From the NCBI GenBank assembly GCA_040754425.1, contig JBFMCR010000001.1:1-64000 (forward strand): a DNA stretch of 64,000 bases. Reading direction: 5' to 3'. Shown piece after piece: positions 23,940 to 32,318 of this stretch (position 1 is its first letter; every line of letters starts with the position of its first letter). The stretch is from UBA6918 sp040754425. GTDB taxonomy: Bacteria > Pseudomonadota > Gammaproteobacteria > Burkholderiales > Thiobacillaceae. A program made the translations under genes and the position numbers. The notes under the pieces were generated by a model, which was not told where the DNA came from, did not search any database, and worked only from the letters and a program-made list of their open reading frames with translations.

Positions 23940-25286
23940 ATGCGCAGCCACTGGAGCAGCCGCTTCGCGTTCATCATGGCCACCGCCGGCTCGGCGGTGG
24001 GCCTGGGCAACATCTGGAAGTTTCCCTACATGACCGGCACCAACGGCGGCAGCGCCTTCGTGCTGGTCTATCTGGTGTGCGTGGCGCTGATCGGCCTGCC
24101 GCTGATGATGACGGAAGTCATGCTGGGGCGCCGCGCCCAGCGCAATCCGGTGGACGGCATGGCACAGCTTGCGGCGGAAGCCGGCGGCTCGCAATGGTGG
24201 AGAGGCGTGGGCTACATGGGCATCGCCGCCGGCATCCTCATTCTCTCCTTCTACAGCGTGGTCGCCGGCTGGGTGCTGGACTACGGCCTGCGTGCCGCGA
24301 GCGGCGGCTTCGAAGGCATGGCCGCCGGGCAGGCGCAGGAGGCGTTTGCGGCCTTTCTCGCCAGCCCCTACGAGTTGCTGTTCTGGCACAGCCTCTTCAT
24401 GTTCCTGACCATGTTCGTGGTCGCGCGCGGCGTGACTTCGGGGCTCGAACGCGCCAACAAGATCATGATGCCGGGGCTGATCGCCATTCTGCTGATCCTG
24501 CTCGGCTACAGCCTGGCGGTGGGCGACATGGCCCGTTCGCTGGAATTCATGTTCCGCCCGGATTTTTCCAGGATCACGCCGTCGGCGGTGCTTTCCGCCA
24601 TGGGCCATTCCTTCTTCACCCTGAGCCTCGGCATGGGCGCGGTGATGGTTTACGGCTCCTATCTGCAGCGCCACGTTTCGATTGCACGCGCCTCGTTCCA
24701 TATCGTGCTTACCGACACCGCCATTGCGCTCGTCGCGGGCGTCGCCATCTTCGCCATCGTGTTCGCCAACGGCTTGGAGCCCGCCGCGGGCCCCGGCCTG
24801 ATTTTCCAGACCCTGCCCATCGCCTTCGGCCGGATGCCGGGCGGCACCCTGTTTGCCACGCTGTTCTTCGTGTTGCTGGCCTTCGCCGCCTGGACCTCGT
24901 CGATCTCCCTGGTGGAACCCGCCGTGTCCTGGCTGATCGAGAACACCAAGCTTGGCCGCACGCGCGCCGCCCTGCTGACAGGCGGGCTGATCTGGCTGAT
25001 CGGCATTGCCGTGCTGCTGTCTTTCAACGCCTTAAGCGGGGTCAAGCTCTTCGGACTCACCATTTTCGATCAGCTCGACAAGCTCACCACCAACATCATG
25101 CTGCCGCTGGGCGGACTGCTGATGGCGATATTCGCCGTGTGGGTGATGCGCGCGGCGCACGCGCAGGAGGAACTGGCGCTGAACGCCCGCCATTATCGCT
25201 GCTGGCTATTGGTCACCCGTTATGTGTCGCCGGCCGCCATCGTGCTGGTATTCCTGAACCTGGCGGGCTGGCTGCCTTTCGCCTGA
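23940..25286 (+). CDS. Sodium-dependent transporter (NSS/SNF family)
   Basis: A neurotransmitter:sodium symporter family protein of 448 residues (LeuT fold) with 11-12 helices. The N-terminal sodium and substrate site FIMATAGSAVGLGNIWKFPY is clear, with further matches such as GLERANKIMMPGL and SFFTLSLGMGAVMVYGSY. It probably takes up a neutral amino acid. A GTG three bases upstream is an alternative start. It is in tandem with the AGCS gene and ends at a bidirectional terminator. Confidence 0.9.
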   Translation: MRSHWSSRFAFIMATAGSAVGLGNIWKFPYMTGTNGGSAFVLVYLVCVALIGLPLMMTEVMLGRRAQRNPVDGMAQLAAEAGGSQWWRGVGYMGIAAGILILSFYSVVAGWVLDYGLRAASGGFEGMAAGQAQEAFAAFLASPYELLFWHSLFMFLTMFVVARGVTSGLERANKIMMPGLIAILLILLGYSLAVGDMARSLEFMFRPDFSRITPSAVLSAMGHSFFTLSLGMGAVMVYGSYLQRHVSIARASFHIVLTDTAIALVAGVAIFAIVFANGLEPAAGPGLIFQTLPIAFGRMPGGTLFATLFFVLLAFAAWTSSISLVEPAVSWLIENTKLGRTRAALLTGGLIWLIGIAVLLSFNALSGVKLFGLTIFDQLDKLTTNIMLPLGGLLMAIFAVWVMRAAHAQEELALNARHYRCWLLVTRYVSPAAIVLVFLNLAGWLPFA

Positions 25287-25305
25287 CTGCCTGGAGAGAC
25301 CAAAA

Positions 25306-25331
25306 ACAAAGCCGGCTTGCGCCGGCTTTGT
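25306..25331. terminator. Bidirectional intrinsic terminator
   Basis: ACAAAGCCGGC, loop TTGC, and its perfect complement GCCGGCTTTGT lie between the convergent NSS transporter and cytochrome c genes. Confidence 0.85.
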
Positions 25332-25355
25332 CCTGGACCGGAACTGCTCGAATCC

Positions 25356-25664
25356 TTACAGGGACAGAATCCAGGCCACGATCTTGTTCAGGTCTTCGTC
25401 CTTGACCTGGGGGTTGGGCGGCATGGGAATCTGGCCCCAGTTGCCTTTGCCGCCTTTTTTCACGGTCATCGCCAGCCTGGCAGCCGCAGTCTTGTCGTTC
25501 TTGTATTTGGCGGAAATTTCCTTGAATGCGGGGCCGACGATTTTCTTGTCCACGCCGTGGCAGGACATGCAGGCATTCTTCTGTGCCAGCGCCTGGTCGG
25601 CGGAGGCCGCACCGGACATGCCCAGCACGAGGGCGGCAACCGCGGACATCACAACAGCTTTCAT
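25356..25664 (-). CDS. Periplasmic class I cytochrome c (c551/c552 type)
   Basis: A small electron carrier, 102 residues. A signal peptide ends near SGAASA. Haem attachment is CMSCH (about 32-36), with the distal methionine in GQIPMPPNPQV and the C-terminal helix LNKIVAWILSL typical of c551-like cytochromes. The mature protein is about 80 residues. GGAG precedes the ATG by 7 bases. The electron partner is not indicated by neighbours. Confidence 0.92.
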   Translation of the reverse strand: MKAVVMSAVAALVLGMSGAASADQALAQKNACMSCHGVDKKIVGPAFKEISAKYKNDKTAAARLAMTVKKGGKGNWGQIPMPPNPQVKDEDLNKIVAWILSL

Positions 25665-25871
25665 TGCAATTCTCCAGAGAGTTTGAAGTAACAGCGGCGA
25701 TCCTGACCGCTTCAGTGCGCATATTAAGGCAAAGCCAGTTTAAAACAAGCACTTGGATTGGTATTTGCCTACCAAGAAAGGCTGGAAATTTGTATTTGCC
25801 AGCCAGCTTGCTGCCTGCCAGTCCCGTTCCACGCTGCCCGCGGCATGCGCCGCAGGCCCGGGGAAAGGCAA

Positions 25872-26555
25872 TCATTCGTCGTTGGCAAAGCCCAACAGGT
25901 GCAGCAGGCTGGTGAACAGGTTGTAGATGGCGACGTACAGGCTGACCGTGGCCAGGACATAGTTGGTCTCCCCGCCATGGATGATCTCGCTGGTCTGCCA
26001 CAGGATCACGCCGGACATCAGCAGGGCGAACATGGCCGAAATCGCGAGCGAGAACATGGGCATCGGGTAGCCGAACATGGCGGCGCCCAGGGCAACGAGC
26101 GAGGCGAGGAAAGCCACCAGGATGCCGGCCATGAGGAAGCCGCCCATGAAGCTGAAATTGCGGCGGGAAATCAGGGCATAGGCCGACAGACCCACGAATA
26201 CCAGACCCGTGATGCCCAGGGAGGACATGACCACCTGCGCGCCGTTGGGCATCTGCAGGTAATGGTTGAGGATGGGACCGAGGCCGAAGCCGAGCAGGCC
26301 GGTGACGGCGAACACGACGAAAATGCCGGCGGCCGAGTTGGCCGTGCGCGGCACCACGAACCACAACAGGACGAGCGCGGCGATGCTGGTCACCAGGCTC
26401 ACGCCGTACGGCACGTTCATTGCCATCGAAACGCCGGCGGCAAGCGCGCTGAACAGCAGCGTCATCGCCAGCAGCATGTAGGTATTGCGCAGGACCTTGT
26501 TGGCGGCCGGCGCAGAAGTCTGACTGCGGTCGATAGTGGTGATTTGCGGATTCAT
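25872..26555 (-). CDS. Bax inhibitor-1/YccA family membrane protein
   Basis: A 227-residue protein with seven hydrophobic helices of the BI-1 (UPF0005) family. Conserved features include the N-terminal LRNTYMLLAMTLLFSA, the segment GITGLVFVGLSAYALISRR, and C-terminal helices with LYVAIYNLFTSLLHLLG. In bacteria these proteins are linked to membrane-protein quality control (FtsH) and Ca2+ leak. AAGGAG lies 7 bases before the ATG. Gap 25665-25871 holds no recognisable gene. Confidence 0.92.
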   Translation of the reverse strand: MNPQITTIDRSQTSAPAANKVLRNTYMLLAMTLLFSALAAGVSMAMNVPYGVSLVTSIAALVLLWFVVPRTANSAAGIFVVFAVTGLLGFGLGPILNHYLQMPNGAQVVMSSLGITGLVFVGLSAYALISRRNFSFMGGFLMAGILVAFLASLVALGAAMFGYPMPMFSLAISAMFALLMSGVILWQTSEIIHGGETNYVLATVSLYVAIYNLFTSLLHLLGFANDE

Positions 26556-26709
26556 CTGGGCTCCTTGTTCATGTATTCGAAACGATACGTTGTATCAGAG
26601 TGTCGTGCCGGGGACAGGTTCCCGGGAACGGGTCAGTCGCCAAGCATAACCCGTGTGGCCGGCTTGCGGCCACAAACAGCCCTGCGGGTTTTGTGGTCAA
26701 ATCAGCCAG

Positions 26710-27966
26710 TCAAAGCACCCGAAACGCCAGGATCGCGACGATGGTCGGGGGCAGGGCGGAAACGAGCAGTCCCAGCGGATGCACGGCATCGTCCTCGAAA
26801 TGGTTTTTCAGGATCGACACGCCCGCCGGGTTGGGCGCGTTGGCAATGATGGTGAGACCGCCGCCGGTGACCGCACCGGCCACCAGGGCGTGCTTGAATT
26901 CGGGCGACAGGCCCTCGACCAGCGAGCCCAGATAGGTGAGCGCGGCATTGTCGGTAATGGCCGTCAGCGCAGTGGCGCCGAAATAAACCGTGTCGGCATC
27001 CATGCCGACCAATAGCGGCTGCAGCCACCACGACTGTTGTCCGCCCAGCACCACCAGGCCGGCCAGGAAGAATGCCACCAGCAGGCCTTCGCGCAGGATC
27101 AGGCGGTCCTGATAGCGCGGATAGGCCGTGGCGAAGCCCATGAAGAACAGGAACAGGGCCATGAACACTGCCGGGTGATGCGCAAACACCACGACCCCGA
27201 TCAGGAACAAGAGGTGAATGGCCATGACGGTCCAGGGCGCGGCATCGCGTTTTGGCTCCTGGGCAGTGGCGCCCCGTTTCAATTCACCGGCAAACAGCAT
27301 GGTCACCGCGAGCGCATTGACCAGCACGGCCAGTGCGGCCCTCCAGCCGAAATTGGCGAGCATGTGCCAGATGTCCCAACCCCAGGTGGCGGCCACCATC
27401 AGCACCGGCGGCGCGGCATAAGGCGTCAGCACCCCGCCGATGGAGATGTTGACGAACAGCACGCCGATGGTGGCGTACTTGAATTTGACCGAAGCCTGCC
27501 TGCCGAAGAAACGGTCGCGCAACATCAGCGCGGCCAGGGTCATGGCCGCGGGTTCGGTAATGAAAGAACCCAGCAAAGGCACGAAGCCGAGCAAGACGAA
27601 ATAGGTCGCCATGTTGCCGCGCAGCGGGACGAGCGCGGCAACCAGGCCGACCAACCTGGCAGCGAGGTCGAGAATCGGCTTGCTGCCGGCGATCACCATG
27701 ATGGCGAACACGAACATGGGTTCGGTGAAATTGCGCGTGTCCAGGTAATGCGTGGCCGGCTCCTTGCCCTCCAGCGCCAGCATCCAGATCATCATCACCA
27801 TGGCCCAGAAGCCGAATACCACTTCAACCTCGCCCAGCAGATGCCACATGCCCGCATGTCGCTTGCTGGTATGGGCCAGGTGCTCGAAAAACTTGGTGGA
27901 AAAGGTGTGCAGAACGGCAATGGCAAAAATCGCCGCCCCAACGGTTTGTATGGTTGTCGGGTTCAT
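26710..27966 (-). CDS. Putative Na+/H+ antiporter
   Basis: A 418-residue inner-membrane protein with about 11-12 helices, resembling the small family annotated as putative Na+/H+ antiporter within the ion-transporter superfamily. Segments such as FVPLLGSFITEPAAMTLAA, GGVLTPYAAPPVLMVAATW and ITDNAALTYLGSLV fit a re-entrant ion-transporter fold. There is no Shine-Dalgarno before the ATG at 27966; the leader instead contains two overlapping inverted repeats (27975-28041). Ion specificity is not proven by sequence. Confidence 0.8.
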   Translation of the reverse strand: MNPTTIQTVGAAIFAIAVLHTFSTKFFEHLAHTSKRHAGMWHLLGEVEVVFGFWAMVMMIWMLALEGKEPATHYLDTRNFTEPMFVFAIMVIAGSKPILDLAARLVGLVAALVPLRGNMATYFVLLGFVPLLGSFITEPAAMTLAALMLRDRFFGRQASVKFKYATIGVLFVNISIGGVLTPYAAPPVLMVAATWGWDIWHMLANFGWRAALAVLVNALAVTMLFAGELKRGATAQEPKRDAAPWTVMAIHLLFLIGVVVFAHHPAVFMALFLFFMGFATAYPRYQDRLILREGLLVAFFLAGLVVLGGQQSWWLQPLLVGMDADTVYFGATALTAITDNAALTYLGSLVEGLSPEFKHALVAGAVTGGGLTIIANAPNPAGVSILKNHFEDDAVHPLGLLVSALPPTIVAILAFRVL

Positions 27967-27974
27967 GATTCGTC

Positions 27975-28041
27975 AAACTGGCTGTCGCCCGGGATCGGAC
28001 AAAAAACAGGCAGCCAGTTTATCAGCCGCACACGGCTGATA
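27975..28041 (-). other. Two overlapping hairpins between trx-like and antiporter genes
   Basis: A perfect 9-bp stem TATCAGCCG/CGGCTGATA (28020-28041) adjoins a 10-bp inverted repeat AAACTGGCTG (27975-27984)/CAGCCAGTTT (28011-28020). A T6 run lies in the second loop on the minus strand. It may be a terminator for the upstream thioredoxin gene or an attenuator for the antiporter. Confidence 0.5.
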
Positions 28042-28046
28042 GAAAC

Positions 28047-29108
28047 TCAATTCTTGGGGGATAGGGGTTCGTCCGCGTAGCGCCAGATGTTGACGTCGCG
28101 CCCGCTCTCGCGAATCTGTTCGGCCTTGGCCGAGAGATAGCGCTGGAAGCTGGGCTCCTTGCGATATTCGCCGGTCGAGGTGTAGGTGAACATGCCCAGG
28201 GTGTGGAACACACGGAAGGACGATTCCCAGCGGATGGTTTCCCTGCCACCTTCATCGAACAGCACGATGCCCGGCGCGTAGTTCACGCCCAGCCGTTTCG
28301 CCCACTCGCGGACGGGCATGCGGCTGCCGTCGGGCGTGGTGACGATTTCCCTCGACCACATGTCGAACTGCATGCTGTCGAATTTGGCCAGTTCCGCGCG
28401 CAATTCGGGATCGGCCAGCACTCGGCGATGCAGCACCTCGCAGTCGGGGCAGTCTTTCTGCTCGAAGAACACGGCCAAAGGTTTCGCGCCCTTGGCCTTG
28501 CGGCGCAGGTCGGCGGTCTTCTTGAAGAAAGGCTCGCTGATGAGCGCGCCCGACCCCTTGGCGGGCAGTTCGCGCGCGGCCACGAAATCCCGAAATTCCT
28601 GTTTCTTCTCATGCCTGCCCGAGACCCAGTCGAGCGCGGCCTGCATGCGCGCCGGCGGCACGTAGCCGTTCAAGCGCAGGATGGTGTTGCCGGCTTCATC
28701 AAAGAACATCAGGGTGGGCGTGAACTGCACTTTCAGCGCGGCGGCGAAGTTCTTCTCGGAGTAAGTCCTTCCGTCCAGGCCGGTGACTTCGCGGTCGCCC
28801 CACATGTTGAGGGCGATGACGTCGAATTTCGTCTTCAGCGTATCGACGATGCCGCGCTGGGAAAGATTGCGCTCGACCAGCAGGTTGCAATAGGGGCAGT
28901 TGTCCTGGGTGAACATGATCACCACGCGCTTGTTCGCCTTCTCGGCTTCGCGGATGTCTTCGCGCAAATCGAGAAAGCTTTCCTTGAACCAGGACGGATA
29001 TTCGGTGGCCTTTCCGCCGTAGTAGGCGCCGTGCTTTTTGGCCGGCTCGGCAGCATAGAGAGGAATTGCGACGAACAAAAACAGAACAGCAGACAGCCGC
29101 TTGTACAT
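28047..29108 (-). CDS. Periplasmic protein with two thioredoxin-like domains
   Basis: A 353-residue exported protein (signal peptide about 1-20, ending PLYAAEP). Two thioredoxin-fold units each keep a CxxC: TQDNCPYCNLLVERN (about 70-84) and FEQKDCPDCEVLHRR (about 215-229). Each is followed by a cis-proline-like strand (FTPTLMFF; YAPGIVLFDEGG). It resembles SoxW/DsbD-gamma-type disulfide proteins. The presence of two active sites suggests a disulfide relay or a duplicated reductase. GGAG precedes the ATG. The physiological partner is unknown. Confidence 0.85.
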   Translation of the reverse strand: MYKRLSAVLFLFVAIPLYAAEPAKKHGAYYGGKATEYPSWFKESFLDLREDIREAEKANKRVVIMFTQDNCPYCNLLVERNLSQRGIVDTLKTKFDVIALNMWGDREVTGLDGRTYSEKNFAAALKVQFTPTLMFFDEAGNTILRLNGYVPPARMQAALDWVSGRHEKKQEFRDFVAARELPAKGSGALISEPFFKKTADLRRKAKGAKPLAVFFEQKDCPDCEVLHRRVLADPELRAELAKFDSMQFDMWSREIVTTPDGSRMPVREWAKRLGVNYAPGIVLFDEGGRETIRWESSFRVFHTLGMFTYTSTGEYRKEPSFQRYLSAKAEQIRESGRDVNIWRYADEPLSPKN

Positions 29109-29195
29109 GCTTGGTCTCCTCGTTTTGTTATGGCGCCATCGTGGCAGATGCCGATGGCGGGGGTCAAACTCCCCAGAGATGACCCCATCCGGCCG

Positions 29196-31196
29196 CTAAA
29201 GTTCTATTTCTTCGGGGTTTTCGAAGGGCGGCAGGCAGGCCCCGGCGCGACACAGCCAGGCAGCAGGCTTGCCGGAAGCCGGCTTGTCGAGGCTGGCGGG
29301 CAGCCCGGCCAGCGTGTCGGGCAGGAAGAACATGAGCATCGCCGGCGGCTTGCGCCCGGCCAGCGCCTTCCAGGCGGCAAGTTCCCGCTCGGGCCCGCGC
29401 ACCACCAGCAGGCCGGGATCCCGGCGCAGTTCCGCCAGCGTGGCGAGCAGCGTAGTGAAGGCTGCCGGCATCTCCGCCAGTTCCGCGCCATGATAGGCCA
29501 GGGTGCCTTCGGCGGCACGCTCGTAGCGCGGCTCGTTCAGTATCCTGCCAAGGCGCACGAGGCTCATCGCCGCCACGCCCGCGCCGGCGGGCGTGGCCTG
29601 ATCGACGGCGTTGCGCGTGCGCAGGATCAGCGCTTCGTGGTCGTGGCTGGTGAAATAGAAGCCGCCGGCCTTTTTGTCCTCGAAGTTTTCGAGCAGCGCA
29701 TCGGCGATCGTCTGCGCCCAGGCCATGTCCTCGGGCCGGTAATGCGCCTGCACAAGTTCCAGCAGCGCGTCGAGCAGGAAGGCGTAGTCGTCGAGATAGC
29801 CGTTAAGCCGCGCCTCGCCGTTGGCGTAGCCGGCATGCAGCCGGCCTTCGCGCCACAGTTTTTCCCGAATGAAGTCGGCGGCTCGCATGGCCAGCTCTAT
29901 CCAGGCCGGGCGCTGCATGAGGCGGCCGGCATGCGCCAGGCCCTTGATCATCAGCGCGTTCCAGCCGGTGAGGATTTTTTCGTCGCGGTGCGGGCGCACG
30001 CGCTTCCCGCGCGCGGCGAAGAGCTTCTGCCGCGCCGATTCGAGTTGCGGGTCCATGGGCTCGCCGGCAAGCCTCAGGTGCCAGAAGGCGTTCTCGAAAT
30101 TGGCCGGCGCGTCGAGCGCGAAGGCCCGCGCGGCATGCCCGTATTCGCCGCCCAGCACCGCGCGCGCCTCGTCCTGCGTCCACACGTAGAACCTGCCTTC
30201 GTGCCCTTCGGAGTCGGCGTCGAGCGCGGCGTAAAAGCCGCCTTCGGGGGAAGCCATCTCGCGCGCGAGCCATTCCACCGTCATTTGGACCGCGCGCGCA
30301 AACAGCGGATTGCCGGACAGCGCGAAGGCGTCTGCACATAATCCAAGCAGCGGGCCGTTGTCGTAGAGCATTTTCTCGAAATGCGGAATCTGCCATTGTT
30401 CGTCGACCGAATAGCGGAAGAAGCCGCCGCCCAGCTGGTCGAAGAGCCCCCCGCGCACCATTTTCTCCAGCGTGAACAGCAGCATGTGTCGCGCCTTTTC
30501 GTCGCCGTTCCAGGCCTCGCGCACGAGCCATTCGAGTTCGCCCGGGCGCGGAAACTTGGGCGCGCGCGAAAAGCCTCCGTGCACCTTGTCGAAGGCGCGC
30601 GCGAGATCATGTGTAGCACGCTGCAAGACCTCGTCGTCAGGCTGCGCCGCAGAGCTTCGCGTCTCTTTCAGGGCGGCGAGCACTTCCCGGTTCTGCGCCT
30701 CGATGTCGCCGCGCCTTGTACGGAAAACCCCGGCGACGCGTTCCATCAGATCGGCGAAACCCGGCAGGTTGTAGCGCGGCGTCTTGGGAAAATAGGTGCC
30801 GGCGAAAAACGGCACCTGGTCGGGCGTGAGGAACAGCGTGAGCGGCCAGCCGCCGGCGCGACCCGTGAGCAGGTTGTGCGCGCTCTGGTAGATCTGGTCG
30901 AGGTCGGGACGCTCTTCGCGGTCGACCTTGATATTGACGAACAATCTGTTCATCACCGCCGCGACCTCCTCGTCCTCGAAGCATTCGTGCGCCATGACGT
31001 GGCACCAGTGGCAGGTCGAATAGCCGATGGAAAGCAGGATGGGCTTGTCCTCGCGCTTCGCCTTCTCCAGCGCCTCCGCTCCCCAGGGATACCAGTCCAC
31101 GGGATTGTGCCTGTGCTGCTGCAGATAGGGCGAAGGCTCGCCCGCCAGGTGGTTGGCACGCAGCGGCGGCCTGCCGTTTTCGTTCCTGCTGTTCAT
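29196..31196 (-). CDS. DUF255 thioredoxin-domain protein (YyaL/SPATA20 family)
   Basis: A cytoplasmic protein of about 666 residues. An N-terminal thioredoxin-like domain carries LSIGYSTCHWCHVMAHE (CHWC); it is preceded by the family opening HLAGEPSPYLQQHRHNPVDWYP. It is followed by an (alpha/alpha)6 glycosidase-like region (GWPLTLFLTPD, GGFFRYSVDEQWQIPHFEKM, LTGWNALMIKGLAH). The function of the family is unclear. The ATG at 31196 is preferred on spacing of AAAGGG; another at 31235 adds 13 unconserved residues. It lies upstream of the double-thioredoxin gene, separated by 87 bases. Confidence 0.88.
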   Translation of the reverse strand: MNSRNENGRPPLRANHLAGEPSPYLQQHRHNPVDWYPWGAEALEKAKREDKPILLSIGYSTCHWCHVMAHECFEDEEVAAVMNRLFVNIKVDREERPDLDQIYQSAHNLLTGRAGGWPLTLFLTPDQVPFFAGTYFPKTPRYNLPGFADLMERVAGVFRTRRGDIEAQNREVLAALKETRSSAAQPDDEVLQRATHDLARAFDKVHGGFSRAPKFPRPGELEWLVREAWNGDEKARHMLLFTLEKMVRGGLFDQLGGGFFRYSVDEQWQIPHFEKMLYDNGPLLGLCADAFALSGNPLFARAVQMTVEWLAREMASPEGGFYAALDADSEGHEGRFYVWTQDEARAVLGGEYGHAARAFALDAPANFENAFWHLRLAGEPMDPQLESARQKLFAARGKRVRPHRDEKILTGWNALMIKGLAHAGRLMQRPAWIELAMRAADFIREKLWREGRLHAGYANGEARLNGYLDDYAFLLDALLELVQAHYRPEDMAWAQTIADALLENFEDKKAGGFYFTSHDHEALILRTRNAVDQATPAGAGVAAMSLVRLGRILNEPRYERAAEGTLAYHGAELAEMPAAFTTLLATLAELRRDPGLLVVRGPERELAAWKALAGRKPPAMLMFFLPDTLAGLPASLDKPASGKPAAWLCRAGACLPPFENPEEIEL

Positions 31197-31301
31197 GGAT
31201 GATGCGCCCTTTGCCGCAGCCTCGCTGTCGGCCATATGTCATGACGCCATGATACCCTTCATGCTCACGCGTGAACCAGCAGACCTGTACCACCGATCAT
31301 C

Positions 31302-32318
31302 ATGCAAACACTTGTCGTCATCTGGCTTTCGCTGCTTGCCTGCCTCGCCGTGATCGGCTTCGCGGGCGTGCGGCTGTCGCGCTACGGCGACGTCATCGCC
31401 GAAAAAACAGGCCTGAGCCGCGGCTGGGTGGGGCTGATCCTGCTGGCCACGGTCACCTCCCTGCCCGAAATGGTGACCGGCCTGTCTGCCGTCACGGTGG
31501 CGCAGGCGCCCGACATCGCGGTGGGCGACATTCTCGGCAGCTGCGTATTCAACCTCGCCCTCATCGTGCTGCTGGATTTCCTCTACCGCAAGGAATCCAT
31601 CTACACGCGCGCGCGCCAGGGCAACGTGCTCTCCGCCGGCTACGGCGTGGTGCTGATCGGCTTTGCCGGCTTCAATCTGCTGCTCTATCGCGACGGCGCG
31701 TTTCCCGCACTCGGACATGTCGGCATTTACACGCCGCTCATCCTGCTGCTTTACCTGCTGGCGATGCGCTCGCTCTACCGCTATGAAAAGACGCAACTGA
31801 GCGAATACGTCGAGGACCGCGTCGAGCTTCATCCCGACATCAACCTGCGGCAGGCGATTCGGGGTTACGTTGCGGCCGCAGTCGCCGTGGTGTCCGCAGG
31901 CATCTGGCTGCCCTTCATCGCCAAGGATCTGGCTGCGGTCATGGCCTGGGAGCAGAGCTTCGTCGGCACGCTCTTCGTCGCCGCCGTGACCTCGGCGCCG
32001 GAAGTCGTGGTCACTGTCGCCGCGCTGCGCCTGGGGGCGATCGATCTGGCCATCGGCAACCTGTTCGGCAGCAATCTGTTCAACATCGCCATCCTTGCCA
32101 TCGACGACCTGGCCTACCTGCCCGGCCCGCTGCTGGCGGACGTTTCGCTCACCCATGCCACTTCGGCCTTTTCGGCCATGATGATGAGCGGGCTGGCCGT
32201 GGTGGGCCTGGTGCTTCGCCCCGTTTCGCGCGTGATGCGCACGGTCAGCTGGATCAGCCTGCTGCTGCTCATCATTTACCTGTTGAACACGCTTTTCCTC
32301 TACCTCTATGGCCACTGA
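31302..32318 (+). CDS. Sodium/calcium exchanger family protein (CaCA)
   Basis: A 338-residue membrane antiporter with two inverted alpha-repeats: LATVTSLPEMVTGLSAV with GDILGSCVFNLALIV in the first half, and VAAVTSAPEVVVTVAAL with GNLFGSNLFNIAIL in the second. These are the ion-binding signatures of Ca2+/cation antiporters. About ten helices; a cytosolic loop around SEYVEDRVELHPDINL separates the halves. No Shine-Dalgarno is evident. The last 11 bases overlap the start of a P-type ATPase, so two cation exporters are translationally coupled. Confidence 0.88.
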   Translation: MQTLVVIWLSLLACLAVIGFAGVRLSRYGDVIAEKTGLSRGWVGLILLATVTSLPEMVTGLSAVTVAQAPDIAVGDILGSCVFNLALIVLLDFLYRKESIYTRARQGNVLSAGYGVVLIGFAGFNLLLYRDGAFPALGHVGIYTPLILLLYLLAMRSLYRYEKTQLSEYVEDRVELHPDINLRQAIRGYVAAAVAVVSAGIWLPFIAKDLAAVMAWEQSFVGTLFVAAVTSAPEVVVTVAALRLGAIDLAIGNLFGSNLFNIAILAIDDLAYLPGPLLADVSLTHATSAFSAMMMSGLAVVGLVLRPVSRVMRTVSWISLLLLIIYLLNTLFLYLYGH

